Notes under the pieces: model-generated
Database searches by the model: none
The model's input: only the letters and a program-made list of their open reading frames with translations
Told to the model about the DNA's origin: nothing
Part shown: positions 1 to 9,704 of the stretch, in pieces
Layout of the letters: each line of letters begins with the position of its first letter
Numbering within the stretch: the first letter of the stretch is position 1
Program-made: the position numbers and the translations under genes
Assembly (NCBI GenBank): GCA_002839155.1
Contig: PGXM01000004.1
Span: 186,001 to 250,000, forward strand
Direction of reading: 5' to 3'
Length of the DNA stretch: 64,000 nucleotides
DNA from: Tenericutes bacterium HGW-Tenericutes-1
GTDB taxonomy: Bacteria; Bacillota_I; Bacilli_A; Izemoplasmatales; Hujiaoplasmataceae

Positions 1-2
1 AC

Positions 3-506
3 AAGTTTGATCCTAATAAAATCATCGTTGTTGGTGATAGTGCTGGTGGTGGATTAACATTAGCTTTATGCATGAAATTAAGAGATTTAAAACTTCCGAT
101 GCCTAAAGCCTTAATTACCATGTCTGCTTGGACGGATTTAGCTTCAGAGGGTGAATCTTATTTAAGAAATCAACTACTGGACCCGATGTTAGGAAATCAT
201 ACGCTTCCGCTAGAACATAATGATTACGTGAGTAATAATGATGTTTATAATCCCTACATATCCCCTGCTTATGGAACGTTCGAAAGTTTTCCACCGATGA
301 TGATGCATGTTGGCAGTCATGAAGTGCTTGAAAGCGATACGTTAACTGTTGCTAAAAAAGCCAGCGACGCTGGGGTGGATGTTCAAGTCACGTTATACCG
401 TGGAATGTTTCATGTCTTTCAACTCGCTTTTGGATTAATTCCGGATGCAAAAAAAGCATGGAAAGAAATAGAAAACTATATTGAAACGAAATTTATAGCT
501 TGCTAA
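3..506 (+). CDS. alpha/beta hydrolase (HSL-type esterase/lipase), 5'-truncated by window edge
   Basis: Frame open from base 3; FDPNKIIVVGDSAGGGLTLAL contains GDSAGG nucleophile elbow; C-terminal HVGSHEVL...GMFHVFQL with catalytic Asp/His context. Confidence 0.85.
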   Translation, partial: KFDPNKIIVVGDSAGGGLTLALCMKLRDLKLPMPKALITMSAWTDLASEGESYLRNQLLDPMLGNHTLPLEHNDYVSNNDVYNPYISPAYGTFESFPPMMMHVGSHEVLESDTLTVAKKASDAGVDVQVTLYRGMFHVFQLAFGLIPDAKKAWKEIENYIETKFIAC

Positions 507-533
507 ACTTGATTGATTGAAGGAAGGATTCAT

Positions 534-1838
534 ATGTCTAAAACACATCACGTGAGCGACTGGTATAAACTAGATAATGCAGGAAAGATTTTTCCAGCCG
601 TATCCAATAAAAAAGAAACGAACACTTTTCGTGTTCAAATGATATTAAAAGAAGAAGTGGACCCTGATTTACTCCAACTCGCTGCGGATGCAGTTTTGGA
701 GCGTTTTCCAATGTTTAAAGTTAGATTAAAAAGTGGATTCTTTTGGAACTATTTAGATTCCAATGAACGTCCATTTCTCGTTTTACCTTTAACTCATCAT
801 GTTTGCGGCCGCTTAAGCCCTAAAGAAAATAATGGTTATTTATTCCAAATCTATTACCGAGGTCCCTTAATCGCCGTTGAAATGTTCCATGCGCTTGCGG
901 ATGGAACGGGCGCATTAACATTGTTAAAATCTTTGGTTTTTGAATATTTAGTATTAAAAGGGTATAAACTGACACCGGATAATATCATTATCACAAAAGA
1001 CTCTTTACCTAAAAAAGAAGAGTACGCGGATGCTCAAGGAATCTATTATGATTCAAACAATCATAAACATGTCCATGAAGATAGAGCGTTTCACATTAAA
1101 GGTACGCCTATAGAAGATAATAATATTGGACTTATTTCTGGAACGTTCTCAACGAAAAAAATGCTTGAACTTTCGAGAAATTATCAAGCAACGATTACTG
1201 AATACTTAACAGCTTTAACGATGTTAACGATTTATACGACGCAAATAAAATATAGAGAACATCTTGCTTATAACCAACAACCAGTCAAGATTTTCGTTCC
1301 CGTCAATTTACGGAAACATTTCCCATCTGAAACATTAAGAAACTTCTCAATTTTTGTAAAATCCGATATGAAAATGAATCGTCCGGATATTACGTTTGAC
1401 GAAATTTTAGCGTTAGTCAAAGATCAATTTAAATCAGGAATGGAAAAGAAAGAATTAATCCGTAAGATGAGTGAAAATTTTGCGTTTGAACGCAATATAT
1501 TCTTAAGAATTACGCCTTATTTCTTGAAGAAATATGCTTTAAAAATTGGATATGCTCTTATGGGAATCACACTCAATACTTTATCATTGTCAAATTTAGG
1601 TAACGTCGAATTACCAAAATCAATGGTTCCATATGTTGATAATATTTCTGCGGCGGTTTATTCAGGAAAATATAATACATTAAATATAGCTATTTCATCC
1701 TTCCAAGACAAATTTAAAATCACGTTTACACGTTCCATCATTGAAACGACCATTGAACGTGAATTCTTCCGTCATTTTACCCAACAAGGGATTGAGGTTG
1801 AAATCGAAAGCAACTATGTGGAGGAATACTCAATATGA
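534..1838 (+). CDS. Alcohol acetyltransferase / condensation-domain-like acyltransferase
   Basis: Internal ATG at 534 after GAAGGAAGG; motif MFHALADGTGAL resembles the HHxxxDG acyltransferase motif. Confidence 0.65.
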   Translation: MSKTHHVSDWYKLDNAGKIFPAVSNKKETNTFRVQMILKEEVDPDLLQLAADAVLERFPMFKVRLKSGFFWNYLDSNERPFLVLPLTHHVCGRLSPKENNGYLFQIYYRGPLIAVEMFHALADGTGALTLLKSLVFEYLVLKGYKLTPDNIIITKDSLPKKEEYADAQGIYYDSNNHKHVHEDRAFHIKGTPIEDNNIGLISGTFSTKKMLELSRNYQATITEYLTALTMLTIYTTQIKYREHLAYNQQPVKIFVPVNLRKHFPSETLRNFSIFVKSDMKMNRPDITFDEILALVKDQFKSGMEKKELIRKMSENFAFERNIFLRITPYFLKKYALKIGYALMGITLNTLSLSNLGNVELPKSMVPYVDNISAAVYSGKYNTLNIAISSFQDKFKITFTRSIIETTIEREFFRHFTQQGIEVEIESNYVEEYSI

Positions 1839-2524
1839 AACACTGTGATAAATGTAATGTCGATATTCAAACAAATCAAAAATACTGTCCGCTTTGTCAC
1901 CAAATATTATCGGGTGAAGATGATTTAACTAAAAAGGAAATCTATCCAGAGTTTGTTCCATTGAACCGAACCGTATTACCACTAACCAAGAAAATCATGT
2001 TATTCATCACGGTCATTACGATCATTACACTCGTATCCGTCAACTATTTTACTTATAATACAACGCCAACAATGTGGAGTTTAATTCCAATTGGATCAAC
2101 GTTATATTTCTGGTTAGTAGTCAGATATGGTATCTTATCAAAACAGAATATCGCCTTTAAATTAGCTTTCTTAACGACACTATTACTAATCATTTTAAAT
2201 TTAATCGATCAAAATTATACCATTTCACCCGCTACCCCAGGATGGGCTCTTAATTACGTTACTCCTTTATCATTACTCGCTTGTAATTTTGCAATATCCG
2301 TTATTATTTGGGTTAAAAGAATTAATTACCGTGAGTACTTAATTTATCTGTTATCAATTTTGGTTTTCTCATTGATTCCAATTATATTAGGTTTGTTTAA
2401 AGTCATCACGGTTTTATGGCCATCAATCGCTGCTTTTGGCGCTGCGATGTTTATCTTGTTAGTGATTATATTCTTTTTCCCGAAATCGATTAAAAACGAA
2501 ATTCGAAAAAGATTTCATCTTTAA
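1835..2524 (+). CDS. Membrane protein with N-terminal zinc ribbon (DUF6320-like)
   Basis: CDKCNVDIQTNQKYCPLC zinc ribbon then multiple TM helices; 4-bp overlap with upstream gene. Confidence 0.7.
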   Translation: MKHCDKCNVDIQTNQKYCPLCHQILSGEDDLTKKEIYPEFVPLNRTVLPLTKKIMLFITVITIITLVSVNYFTYNTTPTMWSLIPIGSTLYFWLVVRYGILSKQNIAFKLAFLTTLLLIILNLIDQNYTISPATPGWALNYVTPLSLLACNFAISVIIWVKRINYREYLIYLLSILVFSLIPIILGLFKVITVLWPSIAAFGAAMFILLVIIFFFPKSIKNEIRKRFHL

Positions 2525-2537
2525 AAGGAGTGTTAAT

Positions 2538-3695
2538 TTGATTACACTCATTAAAAACGGAATTGTTGTTACCAAAGAGGGTTTGAAATCAATTGACCTT
2601 CTTTTTCAAGATGATAAAATTATTGAAATGGGATATCAATTATCAGGATATAATCACGTAATTGACGCAACTGATTGCTATGTTATTCCGGGAATGATTG
2701 ATATTCATGTTCACGGTGGCGGTGGCCATGATTTTATGGAAGCGAACCTCGAAGCGTTTCAAAAAGCCAGTGATTTCCATTTATTAAATGGTGCGACATC
2801 ACTTGTCCCAACCGCAATCACAGCCTCAAAAGAAGCCATTGATCACTTTTTAATTGCTTATAAAGAAGCTTTAAATTCTCCTTCCATTTCGGCTAGACTC
2901 ATCGGAGCCCATTTAGAAGGACCTTATTTATCAAAAGAAAAAAAAGGAGCTCATCCTTTAAAATACCTTAGAAATCCCGAAATAAATGAATACTCAGAAT
3001 GGATAAAAAAATATCCATTTATCAACCGGATGACAGCTGCACCAGAATTAGAGGGTGCACTTGATTTAGGAGACTACCTATCGCAAAAAGGGGTCAATGT
3101 ATCAATTGGACATTCAAACGCGTATGGACAAACGATTATTGAGGCGATGAATCATGGGTATACAAGCGTGACGCATCTATATAATGCTATGTCAAATGTT
3201 GGACAATTTGAAGGGAAAAAAGCAGCGGGTGTCGCTGAAATGGCCTTGCTTGAAAAAGACCTTTACGTTGAATTAATCGCTGATTTGAAACATGTACCGA
3301 GAGAATTAATCAAATTAGCGTATTTGAATAAAACGGCTGACCGTTTAATTCTTGTCAGTGATTGCTTATCTCCGGCGGGTATGGGAGAAGGACAATTCTT
3401 TTTAGGTACTGAGAAAGAACCGATATTGATTGATGTCTCGGATGCGGCTTATCTGCATAACCAAACAACTTTAGCGGGATCAATCTCTAGCGTTCATCAA
3501 TTGTTAAAAAATGTGATTAGTCTCGGAATTGACTTTGTGGACGCAGTTAAAATGCTTTCAATTACCCCCGCAAAATTACTTAAACTCGATGATTCAATTG
3601 GTTCGATTGAAGTCAATAAATCTGCCGATATTGTTATTTTAAACAAAAAATATGATATTTTACATGTCATCTGTCAAGGCAAACTCATTAAATAA
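2538..3695 (+). CDS. nagA: N-acetylglucosamine-6-phosphate deacetylase
   Basis: PGMIDIHVHGGGGHDFMEA, GAHLEGPYLS, SIGHSNA, THLYNAMS; TTG start after AAGGAG. Confidence 0.93.
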   Translation: MITLIKNGIVVTKEGLKSIDLLFQDDKIIEMGYQLSGYNHVIDATDCYVIPGMIDIHVHGGGGHDFMEANLEAFQKASDFHLLNGATSLVPTAITASKEAIDHFLIAYKEALNSPSISARLIGAHLEGPYLSKEKKGAHPLKYLRNPEINEYSEWIKKYPFINRMTAAPELEGALDLGDYLSQKGVNVSIGHSNAYGQTIIEAMNHGYTSVTHLYNAMSNVGQFEGKKAAGVAEMALLEKDLYVELIADLKHVPRELIKLAYLNKTADRLILVSDCLSPAGMGEGQFFLGTEKEPILIDVSDAAYLHNQTTLAGSISSVHQLLKNVISLGIDFVDAVKMLSITPAKLLKLDDSIGSIEVNKSADIVILNKKYDILHVICQGKLIK

Positions 3696-3697
3696 TA

Positions 3698-3735
3698 AAA
3701 TTGCGACTCAATTTATGAGCCGCATTATTTTTTAA
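3698..3735. terminator. Bidirectional rho-independent terminator between nagA and rluA-family gene
   Basis: aattgcgactcaatttatgagccgcatt hairpin with one mismatch, flanked by A and T runs, between convergent genes. Confidence 0.7.
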
Positions 3736-4441
3736 AATTTGGAAACAAGTGAATAAAAGGGATTGTTTCGGTTTTAAAATCTTTATTGTTTAGGTAATGG
3801 AGTAAACTTGATTCATCAATCGAATGAAAATGAAGTCTGTAAGCACATAACGTTTGAGTTTTTAGCCCAACTTTTAGATTGACTGAAGGAAAACCATATA
3901 AGGGATCACCTAATAAAGGATGGCCTGCATGAGCAAGATGCGCCCGAATTTGATGAGTTTTACCCGTCAATAATTCGACTTCTAATAAGGACATATTATT
4001 GATTTCTTGTAATACCGTATATTTTGTCATGATTTTTTGGCTGTTTGAAACTTCAACTTCAGAAATTCTCACTTTGGATTGCGTTGAGTCTTTCAGTAAA
4101 TAAGCAACCAATGTCTCAGAGGGTGAAAAGAAATAGCCAGTCACACCACATAAATAAGTTTTTTGAATCTTTCTATCGATGGAAGCCTTATTGAGTTCTT
4201 TAATCGCTATTAAATTTTTTCCAACTACAACTAAACCAGAAGTATTAAAATCGAGACGGTTAATAACTGCGTAATGATAAGCATTTGAGTTTACTTTTTT
4301 TAATTCGGATAATATATCGATTTCTTTCAGCTTTTCATCGGGATGAGAAAGCATTCCGATGGGTTTATCGACGATGATGATATTTTCATCCTCAAAGATT
4401 ATTTTTAATTTTGATATCTGATTTTTCATAGGATTCCTCAC
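3725..4441 (-). CDS. RluA-family pseudouridine synthase
   Basis: VINRLDFNTSGLVVVGKN active-site motif (RLDxxTSG); LLTGKTHQIRAHLAHAGHPLLGDPLYG. Confidence 0.92.
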   Translation of the reverse strand: MRNPMKNQISKLKIIFEDENIIIVDKPIGMLSHPDEKLKEIDILSELKKVNSNAYHYAVINRLDFNTSGLVVVGKNLIAIKELNKASIDRKIQKTYLCGVTGYFFSPSETLVAYLLKDSTQSKVRISEVEVSNSQKIMTKYTVLQEINNMSLLEVELLTGKTHQIRAHLAHAGHPLLGDPLYGFPSVNLKVGLKTQTLCAYRLHFHSIDESSLLHYLNNKDFKTETIPFIHLFPNFKK

Positions 4442-4556
4442 AATTTAAAGACAGTCTTTATTATAACTTACATCCTTGTTTTTAGCATTATCAATCTATT
4501 ACAAATAATGATAATGTAGTATAATGTTGACATATTACACCTAAAGAGAGGGACTT

Positions 4557-5924
4557 ATGGCAAAGCAGAAGGCAAATGTAATCAACACTACAGCGCTTGG
4601 TAAAAGAAATTGGATGCTTATTTGGATTATCGGTATGGCAGGTCAAATTGCTTGGAACATTGAAAACAACTGGTTTAATACGTTTGTTTATGAAAAGATT
4701 GGATATGTACCAGATGTCATTGCTTGGATGGTTGGCGTCAGTGCAGCTGTCACCACCATCGTCACTTTTTTATTTGGGACATTAAGTGATCGAATCGGTA
4801 AAAGAAAACCCTTTATTGTCTTTGGTTATATCTTATGGGGGTTAGCGACGATTGGATTTGGTTTTACCGAATTAATATATCAATCGCTTTTAGCAAGAGG
4901 ACTTTCCATTGCTTTTACGATTGCGGCTTTATCCGTTATTAGCGCTGATGCGATTATGAGTGCTTTTGGTTCGATGGGTAATGATGCTGGATTCAATGCA
5001 TGGACAACCGATATTTCGAATGAATCTAACCGAGGAAAACTCAGTGGTGCTTTAGCCATCATGCCAGTCCTAGCGACGATTGTTGGCACGATTGGCTCTG
5101 GATTTATCATAGAACGATTTGATTACTTTGGTTTCTTTATTATCATGGGATTACTCGTCATATCTATAGGAGTATTCAGCCTATTTTTTATGAAAGATAG
5201 CCCAACCTTATCCCCACGTGTAGAAGGAAGTTTTGGAAAACAGTTTTTATCGGTATTTAACTTAAAATATTTTAAAGAAAACAAAGAATTAGCGCTGGTA
5301 TTTATCTTTTTAGCGAGTTATTTTATTGGATTCAATGTTTATTTCCCTTATATGCTTGTATTTATTCAGTATACTTTAGAAATAGAAGTTGGAATGTCAG
5401 GTTTAATCTTAGGCATCGGTCTAATCTTCGCATCAATCGTTGTCATTCCTGCATCTAGGTTAATTGAAAGAGGAAAATCGCCGTTCATATGTTTACTAGC
5501 AATCATTGTCAATACGTTAGGTTTAATCGTTGTATCAATTTCTGTTCCTTCAACACCTTATTGGGTTTTAGGATTAGGTGTATTCTTAGTTGGAGCGGGT
5601 TATATTTCCGTTTTACAAGCGTTGACGGCGTGGATGAAGAATCTATATCCAGAAAAGCAACGCGGTCAATTTGAGGGCTTAAGAATCGTTTTTGCGGTAT
5701 TGCTTCCTATGGTCATCGGTCCGATTATCGGAACAAATATCATCAAAGCGTTTGGAACGAATGGAGTCCAGTGGTTAACTGATACGATTTACGTTGAAGG
5801 TCCATTACCGCCTCAAATCTTATTTATTGTTGGAGCTGTTGTAACGCTATTCTCTTTAATTCCACTATATTACCTTAATAATCAATATCTTAATAATCGA
5901 AAAATAAAAAATTCAAACAATTAA
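4557..5924 (+). CDS. MFS transporter (SLC45/GPH-like)
   Basis: 12-TM-like hydrophobic pattern; FGTLSDRIGKRKPFIVFGY MFS signature. Confidence 0.85.
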   Translation: MAKQKANVINTTALGKRNWMLIWIIGMAGQIAWNIENNWFNTFVYEKIGYVPDVIAWMVGVSAAVTTIVTFLFGTLSDRIGKRKPFIVFGYILWGLATIGFGFTELIYQSLLARGLSIAFTIAALSVISADAIMSAFGSMGNDAGFNAWTTDISNESNRGKLSGALAIMPVLATIVGTIGSGFIIERFDYFGFFIIMGLLVISIGVFSLFFMKDSPTLSPRVEGSFGKQFLSVFNLKYFKENKELALVFIFLASYFIGFNVYFPYMLVFIQYTLEIEVGMSGLILGIGLIFASIVVIPASRLIERGKSPFICLLAIIVNTLGLIVVSISVPSTPYWVLGLGVFLVGAGYISVLQALTAWMKNLYPEKQRGQFEGLRIVFAVLLPMVIGPIIGTNIIKAFGTNGVQWLTDTIYVEGPLPPQILFIVGAVVTLFSLIPLYYLNNQYLNNRKIKNSNN

Positions 5925-5929
5925 AAAAG

Positions 5930-5955
5930 AAAATCCCGATTTGATTCGGGATTTT
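5930..5955. terminator. Bidirectional rho-independent terminator
   Basis: aaaatcccga-tttgat-tcgggatttt perfect 10-bp stem between convergent genes. Confidence 0.85.
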
Positions 5956-5958
5956 GTT

Positions 5959-7281
5959 TTATCCAATGAGTATTTTTGCTGGAGCGTATTCAACGTTTGA
6001 TACATTGGGGTGACCCCAGTTTTTATTAAATATACCAAAAATGGTGATTGGGCCTAAACGACCGACAAACATCATAATCATGACAACCCATTTAGAAGCG
6101 GTTGATAAAACCGGTGTGATGCCCGTTGATAGACCGACTGTTCCAAAAGCAGACATTGTTTCAAATAGTAAGTCGGTAAAGGGATTGGTAAGATTTGGGT
6201 TATTTGTTTCTATCGACGAAAGGGTAATAAACACAATGAAAATCATCATGATTGAGATACCAGCAAGCGTAAAAGCTTTTAATCTTGTCTCTTCATCGAT
6301 GCGTTTTTGTTTAATAATGGGGGGTTTTCCTCTTAAGAAACTGATAGTAGAGAAAAACATCGTATAGAGTGTCGTTGTTTTAATACCACCACCAGTTGAG
6401 TTAGGTGAGGCACCAACGAACATGAAACCCATGATTAAAGCCAGTGAAGGAACGGATAGTGATCCAATATTTGTGGTTGAAAAACCGGCAGTACGCGTTG
6501 TGACACTTTGAAAGATGGCTTGAAGCCAAGTAATTGAATCGTAATTGGTCAATTTTAAAAATAAGGATCCAAAAACAATTAAAAAGGCAGATATTTTAAT
6601 GACTGCACGAGTATAAATCGTTAAATCGCGCCATTTACGTTTTTTAGCAACATCAAAGATAACGATAAAACCGATACCGCCTAAAATAATCATTAACATT
6701 GTACTAATATTTAATAAAACATTATCGCTATAGGCCATCAAACTCGTTGAACCTAAAATATCAAAACCTGCATTATTGAAAGAAGAAACCGTATGGAAAG
6801 CACTATTGCCTAAGGCGGCCCAGAAAGGGTAATCTTGAATAAACACGATAAAATTCATGATTAATCCGACAAATTCAATCGCAAATGACGTTAATATAAT
6901 CTTTTTTACGAGTTTAACCATGCCTTGAATAGAAGGTTGATTCATGGCTTCTTTTAATACATAGCGTTCCATGACTCCAATTCGAATTCCTAAAATCATG
7001 AGGATATAGATTGCAATTGTAACGATCCCTAATCCACCGATATGGATTAATAAAGCAATAACGATTTTTCCAAAAATAGAAAATGTTGCGCCAATATCTG
7101 GAATGGTTGATAATCCGGTAACACAAATCGCTGAAGTAGAAGTAAAAAAGGCATCAACCCATGAAACGGATTGCCCTTCGTTGATTGAAAAAGGTAGTTT
7201 GAGTAATACCGTGCCAATGACAATAATCGTTAAGAAACTTAGAACGATAATGATCAGTGGTGAAAGATGCACTTTTTTCAT
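5959..7281 (-). CDS. TrkH/KtrB-family potassium uptake protein
   Basis: FFTSTSAICVTGL, SSFNNAGFDILG, VTTRTAGFSTTN, GASPNSTGGGIKTTT, SAFGTVGLSTGIT: four K+ selectivity P-loops. Confidence 0.92.
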   Translation of the reverse strand: MKKVHLSPLIIIVLSFLTIIVIGTVLLKLPFSINEGQSVSWVDAFFTSTSAICVTGLSTIPDIGATFSIFGKIVIALLIHIGGLGIVTIAIYILMILGIRIGVMERYVLKEAMNQPSIQGMVKLVKKIILTSFAIEFVGLIMNFIVFIQDYPFWAALGNSAFHTVSSFNNAGFDILGSTSLMAYSDNVLLNISTMLMIILGGIGFIVIFDVAKKRKWRDLTIYTRAVIKISAFLIVFGSLFLKLTNYDSITWLQAIFQSVTTRTAGFSTTNIGSLSVPSLALIMGFMFVGASPNSTGGGIKTTTLYTMFFSTISFLRGKPPIIKQKRIDEETRLKAFTLAGISIMMIFIVFITLSSIETNNPNLTNPFTDLLFETMSAFGTVGLSTGITPVLSTASKWVVMIMMFVGRLGPITIFGIFNKNWGHPNVSNVEYAPAKILIG

Positions 7282-7469
7282 AACTTTAAAACTCCTTAAA
7301 GCAGTGATTTAATTTTTTATTATTTTCGATTTTATATTATACTACTTTTTTGTCTTTTATACAACGCGATATTAATGATTGGGGTATTATACAAAAGATT
7401 TCCAGAATTCAAGTGAAATTGATATCACTCCTATGTTATAATATTTTCAATTGATAAGGGGGATGCTAT

Positions 7470-8054
7470 ATGCTTTTATTACTTGGACCAAGTGCATCGG
7501 GAAAAACTGAATCGGCGAAGATTATGATTAATCGTTATCCCATTTCAAGAATGGTCACTTACACCACTAGACCAAAACGCATCAATGAAATTGATGGGTT
7601 TGATTATAATTTTGTGAATGAAAATCAATTTTTGACATTAAGAGATCAAAATTATTTTGTCGAAACCGCTCAATACAATCAATATCTATACGGAACACCT
7701 AAAAATCAAATGGGACATGATAAATTTATCATCTTAGAACCACAAGGACTACGTTCTTTCCTAAAAATCAAAGATTGTCCAATTGTGTCAATCTTCTTAA
7801 AAACCGATGAAGAAACAAGAATCAAACGCATGAAATTAAGAAAAGATAAACCTGAGGATATTAAGAAAAGAATTGAATCTGACCGCGTTCAATTTGATCT
7901 ATCGACCATTGATGGTCTTGATCTAATCATTGACACGACAAATGTATCTTTATCTGATTTGGCTGATATCATTTATAAAAGTTATTTGGACATCATGCGT
8001 AAGAAATCATTACCCTATGAACAACTTACTTTGTTCGAATCGTTTCATGAATAA
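7470..8054 (+). CDS. Guanylate kinase-like protein
   Basis: LLLLGPSASGKTE P-loop; MVTYTTRPKRINEIDGFDYNFV matches guanylate kinase GMP-binding motif. Confidence 0.8.
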   Translation: MLLLLGPSASGKTESAKIMINRYPISRMVTYTTRPKRINEIDGFDYNFVNENQFLTLRDQNYFVETAQYNQYLYGTPKNQMGHDKFIILEPQGLRSFLKIKDCPIVSIFLKTDEETRIKRMKLRKDKPEDIKKRIESDRVQFDLSTIDGLDLIIDTTNVSLSDLADIIYKSYLDIMRKKSLPYEQLTLFESFHE

Positions 8055-8148
8055 TAAATAAAGCATCCTGAAAGCATATAGGTAGATATTTTAATATATA
8101 TTTGGTAAAATTATATCGAAATTTAATTCTATTAGGAGGAAACAAATT

Positions 8149-8460
8149 ATGACAATTAAAATCACAAGCGAAAATTTTCAAAAAGAAGTAATGGAATCAC
8201 CTATTCCCGTTATCTTAGATTTCTGGGCTGAATGGTGCCGTCCATGCCAAATGTTAGGACCCATCATCGAAGACATCAGCAACGAATTAGCAGGAAAAGT
8301 TAAAGTTGGCAAAGTCAACGTTGATGAAGAAGGATTACTTGCTAATCAATACCGCATTTCATCAATTCCTACAGTGATGGCATTTAAACAAGGAAAACCA
8401 ACTGCTCAAGTTATTGGCTTATTACGTAAAGAAGATCTTCTTAAACGTTTAGGACTCTAA
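8149..8460 (+). CDS. trxA: Thioredoxin
   Basis: VILDFWAEWCRPCQMLGPI; SIPTVMAFKQG; strong aggagg RBS. Confidence 0.95.
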   Translation: MTIKITSENFQKEVMESPIPVILDFWAEWCRPCQMLGPIIEDISNELAGKVKVGKVNVDEEGLLANQYRISSIPTVMAFKQGKPTAQVIGLLRKEDLLKRLGL

Positions 8461-8461
8461 A

Positions 8462-9325
8462 ATGTATGATGTTTTAGTTGTAGGTGGCGGCCCTGCTGGT
8501 ATTTCAGCGGCGGTCTATTTACAACGTTTTAAATTAAAAGTCATCGTCATCGCCAAAGACTATGGAGCACTTGGGCAAACGACCCATATCGAGAATTATT
8601 ATGGTTTTGAAGCTCCTATTACTGGAAAACAGTTAGTAGAGTCTGGATTTGCACAAGCAAGAAGATTAGGCGTTGAAGTCAATGTTGGTGAAGAAGTTCT
8701 TGCGATTAATGGGTCTGAACCTTTTATCGTAAAGACAAACATCAAAGAATATCATGCAAAAGTTGTTTTATTAGCGACTGGAATGAGTCGCCCCAGTTTA
8801 AGGGTCAAAGGATTTACAACCCTTCAAGGCAAGGGTATTTCTTTCTGCGGAATTTGTGATGGATTCCTGTACCGAAATAAAAGAATCGGTTTGGTCGGAT
8901 CTGGGGATTTCATGCTTGAAGAACTCGATGTTTTAAAGAACTTCAGTAAAAATATTACAATCTTCACCCATGGTGAGCCACTAAAAGTTGATGTTAAGGA
9001 ATTCGCTGTAATCACTGAACCCATCATTGAACTATTAGGGCCAGAAACCTTAACGGGTTTAAAAACGTCAAATCATCAATATGAACTTGATGCATTATTT
9101 ATCGCAGCCGGAACCCCATCTGCCTCTGATTTTGCTATGAGAATGGGGGCGTTCGTCAATCCAAAAAATGAAATTGAAGTTAGTCCAACATTTTCAACAA
9201 ACATCCCTGGCTTATACGCTGCTGGAGACTGTACTGGTGGGTTGCTTCAAATCTCAAAAGCGGTTCGCGATGGAGCTGAAGCTTCACTAGCCATTAATAA
9301 ATACTTAAAAACAAAGACGTCTTGA
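8462..9325 (+). CDS. Thioredoxin reductase-like FAD/NAD(P)-dependent oxidoreductase
   Basis: VVGGGPAGISAAVYLQR FAD motif; redox CGICDG; AAGDCTGGLLQISKAVRDG; 1 nt after trxA stop. Confidence 0.88.
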   Translation: MYDVLVVGGGPAGISAAVYLQRFKLKVIVIAKDYGALGQTTHIENYYGFEAPITGKQLVESGFAQARRLGVEVNVGEEVLAINGSEPFIVKTNIKEYHAKVVLLATGMSRPSLRVKGFTTLQGKGISFCGICDGFLYRNKRIGLVGSGDFMLEELDVLKNFSKNITIFTHGEPLKVDVKEFAVITEPIIELLGPETLTGLKTSNHQYELDALFIAAGTPSASDFAMRMGAFVNPKNEIEVSPTFSTNIPGLYAAGDCTGGLLQISKAVRDGAEASLAINKYLKTKTS

Positions 9326-9350
9326 TTATTCAAGCGTCTTTTTCTTTTTT
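9313..9350 (+). terminator. Rho-independent terminator downstream of trxR-like gene
   Basis: aaagacgtcttgattattcaagcgtcttt stem followed by T-rich tract; left arm overlaps CDS end. Confidence 0.7.
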
Positions 9351-9422
9351 AGGTCTTGTTAAAAAGACCTTTTTTTTATGATATAATATTCACACGTATT
9401 ATTTTATGAAGAGGTGCATTAT

Positions 9423-9704
9423 ATGGATGACATAGAAGTATACAGAAAACAAATAGATGATATCGATCAAGAGATGAGAAAACTCTTCATCCAAAGGATG
9501 GAGACGGTTGCTAAAGTTGCAAAATGGAAATCAGTTCATAACTATCCCATCTTTGATCCTTCTCGAGAAGCAGCAATGATAAAAAGCAATATCGAGACAT
9601 TCGAAAGTCCTGAGTTTAAAAAATATTACGAAGAATTTTTAATGTCAATCCTCAAAGTTTCTAAAGAATATCAAATCTATTTACTATCAAGAGGTGTATT
9701 ATGA
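9423..9704 (+). CDS. Chorismate mutase-domain protein
   Basis: YRKQIDDIDQEMRKLFIQRMETVAKVAKWKSVHNYPIFDPSREAAMI: AroQ-type pattern; ATG at 9423. Confidence 0.8.
   Translation: MDDIEVYRKQIDDIDQEMRKLFIQRMETVAKVAKWKSVHNYPIFDPSREAAMIKSNIETFESPEFKKYYEEFLMSILKVSKEYQIYLLSRGVL

Noticed and set aside
6041-6367. Antisense ORF 6041-6367 and similar ORFs opposite long genes (e.g. 12157-12417, 16198-16665, 46902-47210, 52998-53381)
   Set aside because: They lie fully within well-supported genes on the other strand and have no recognisable protein features.
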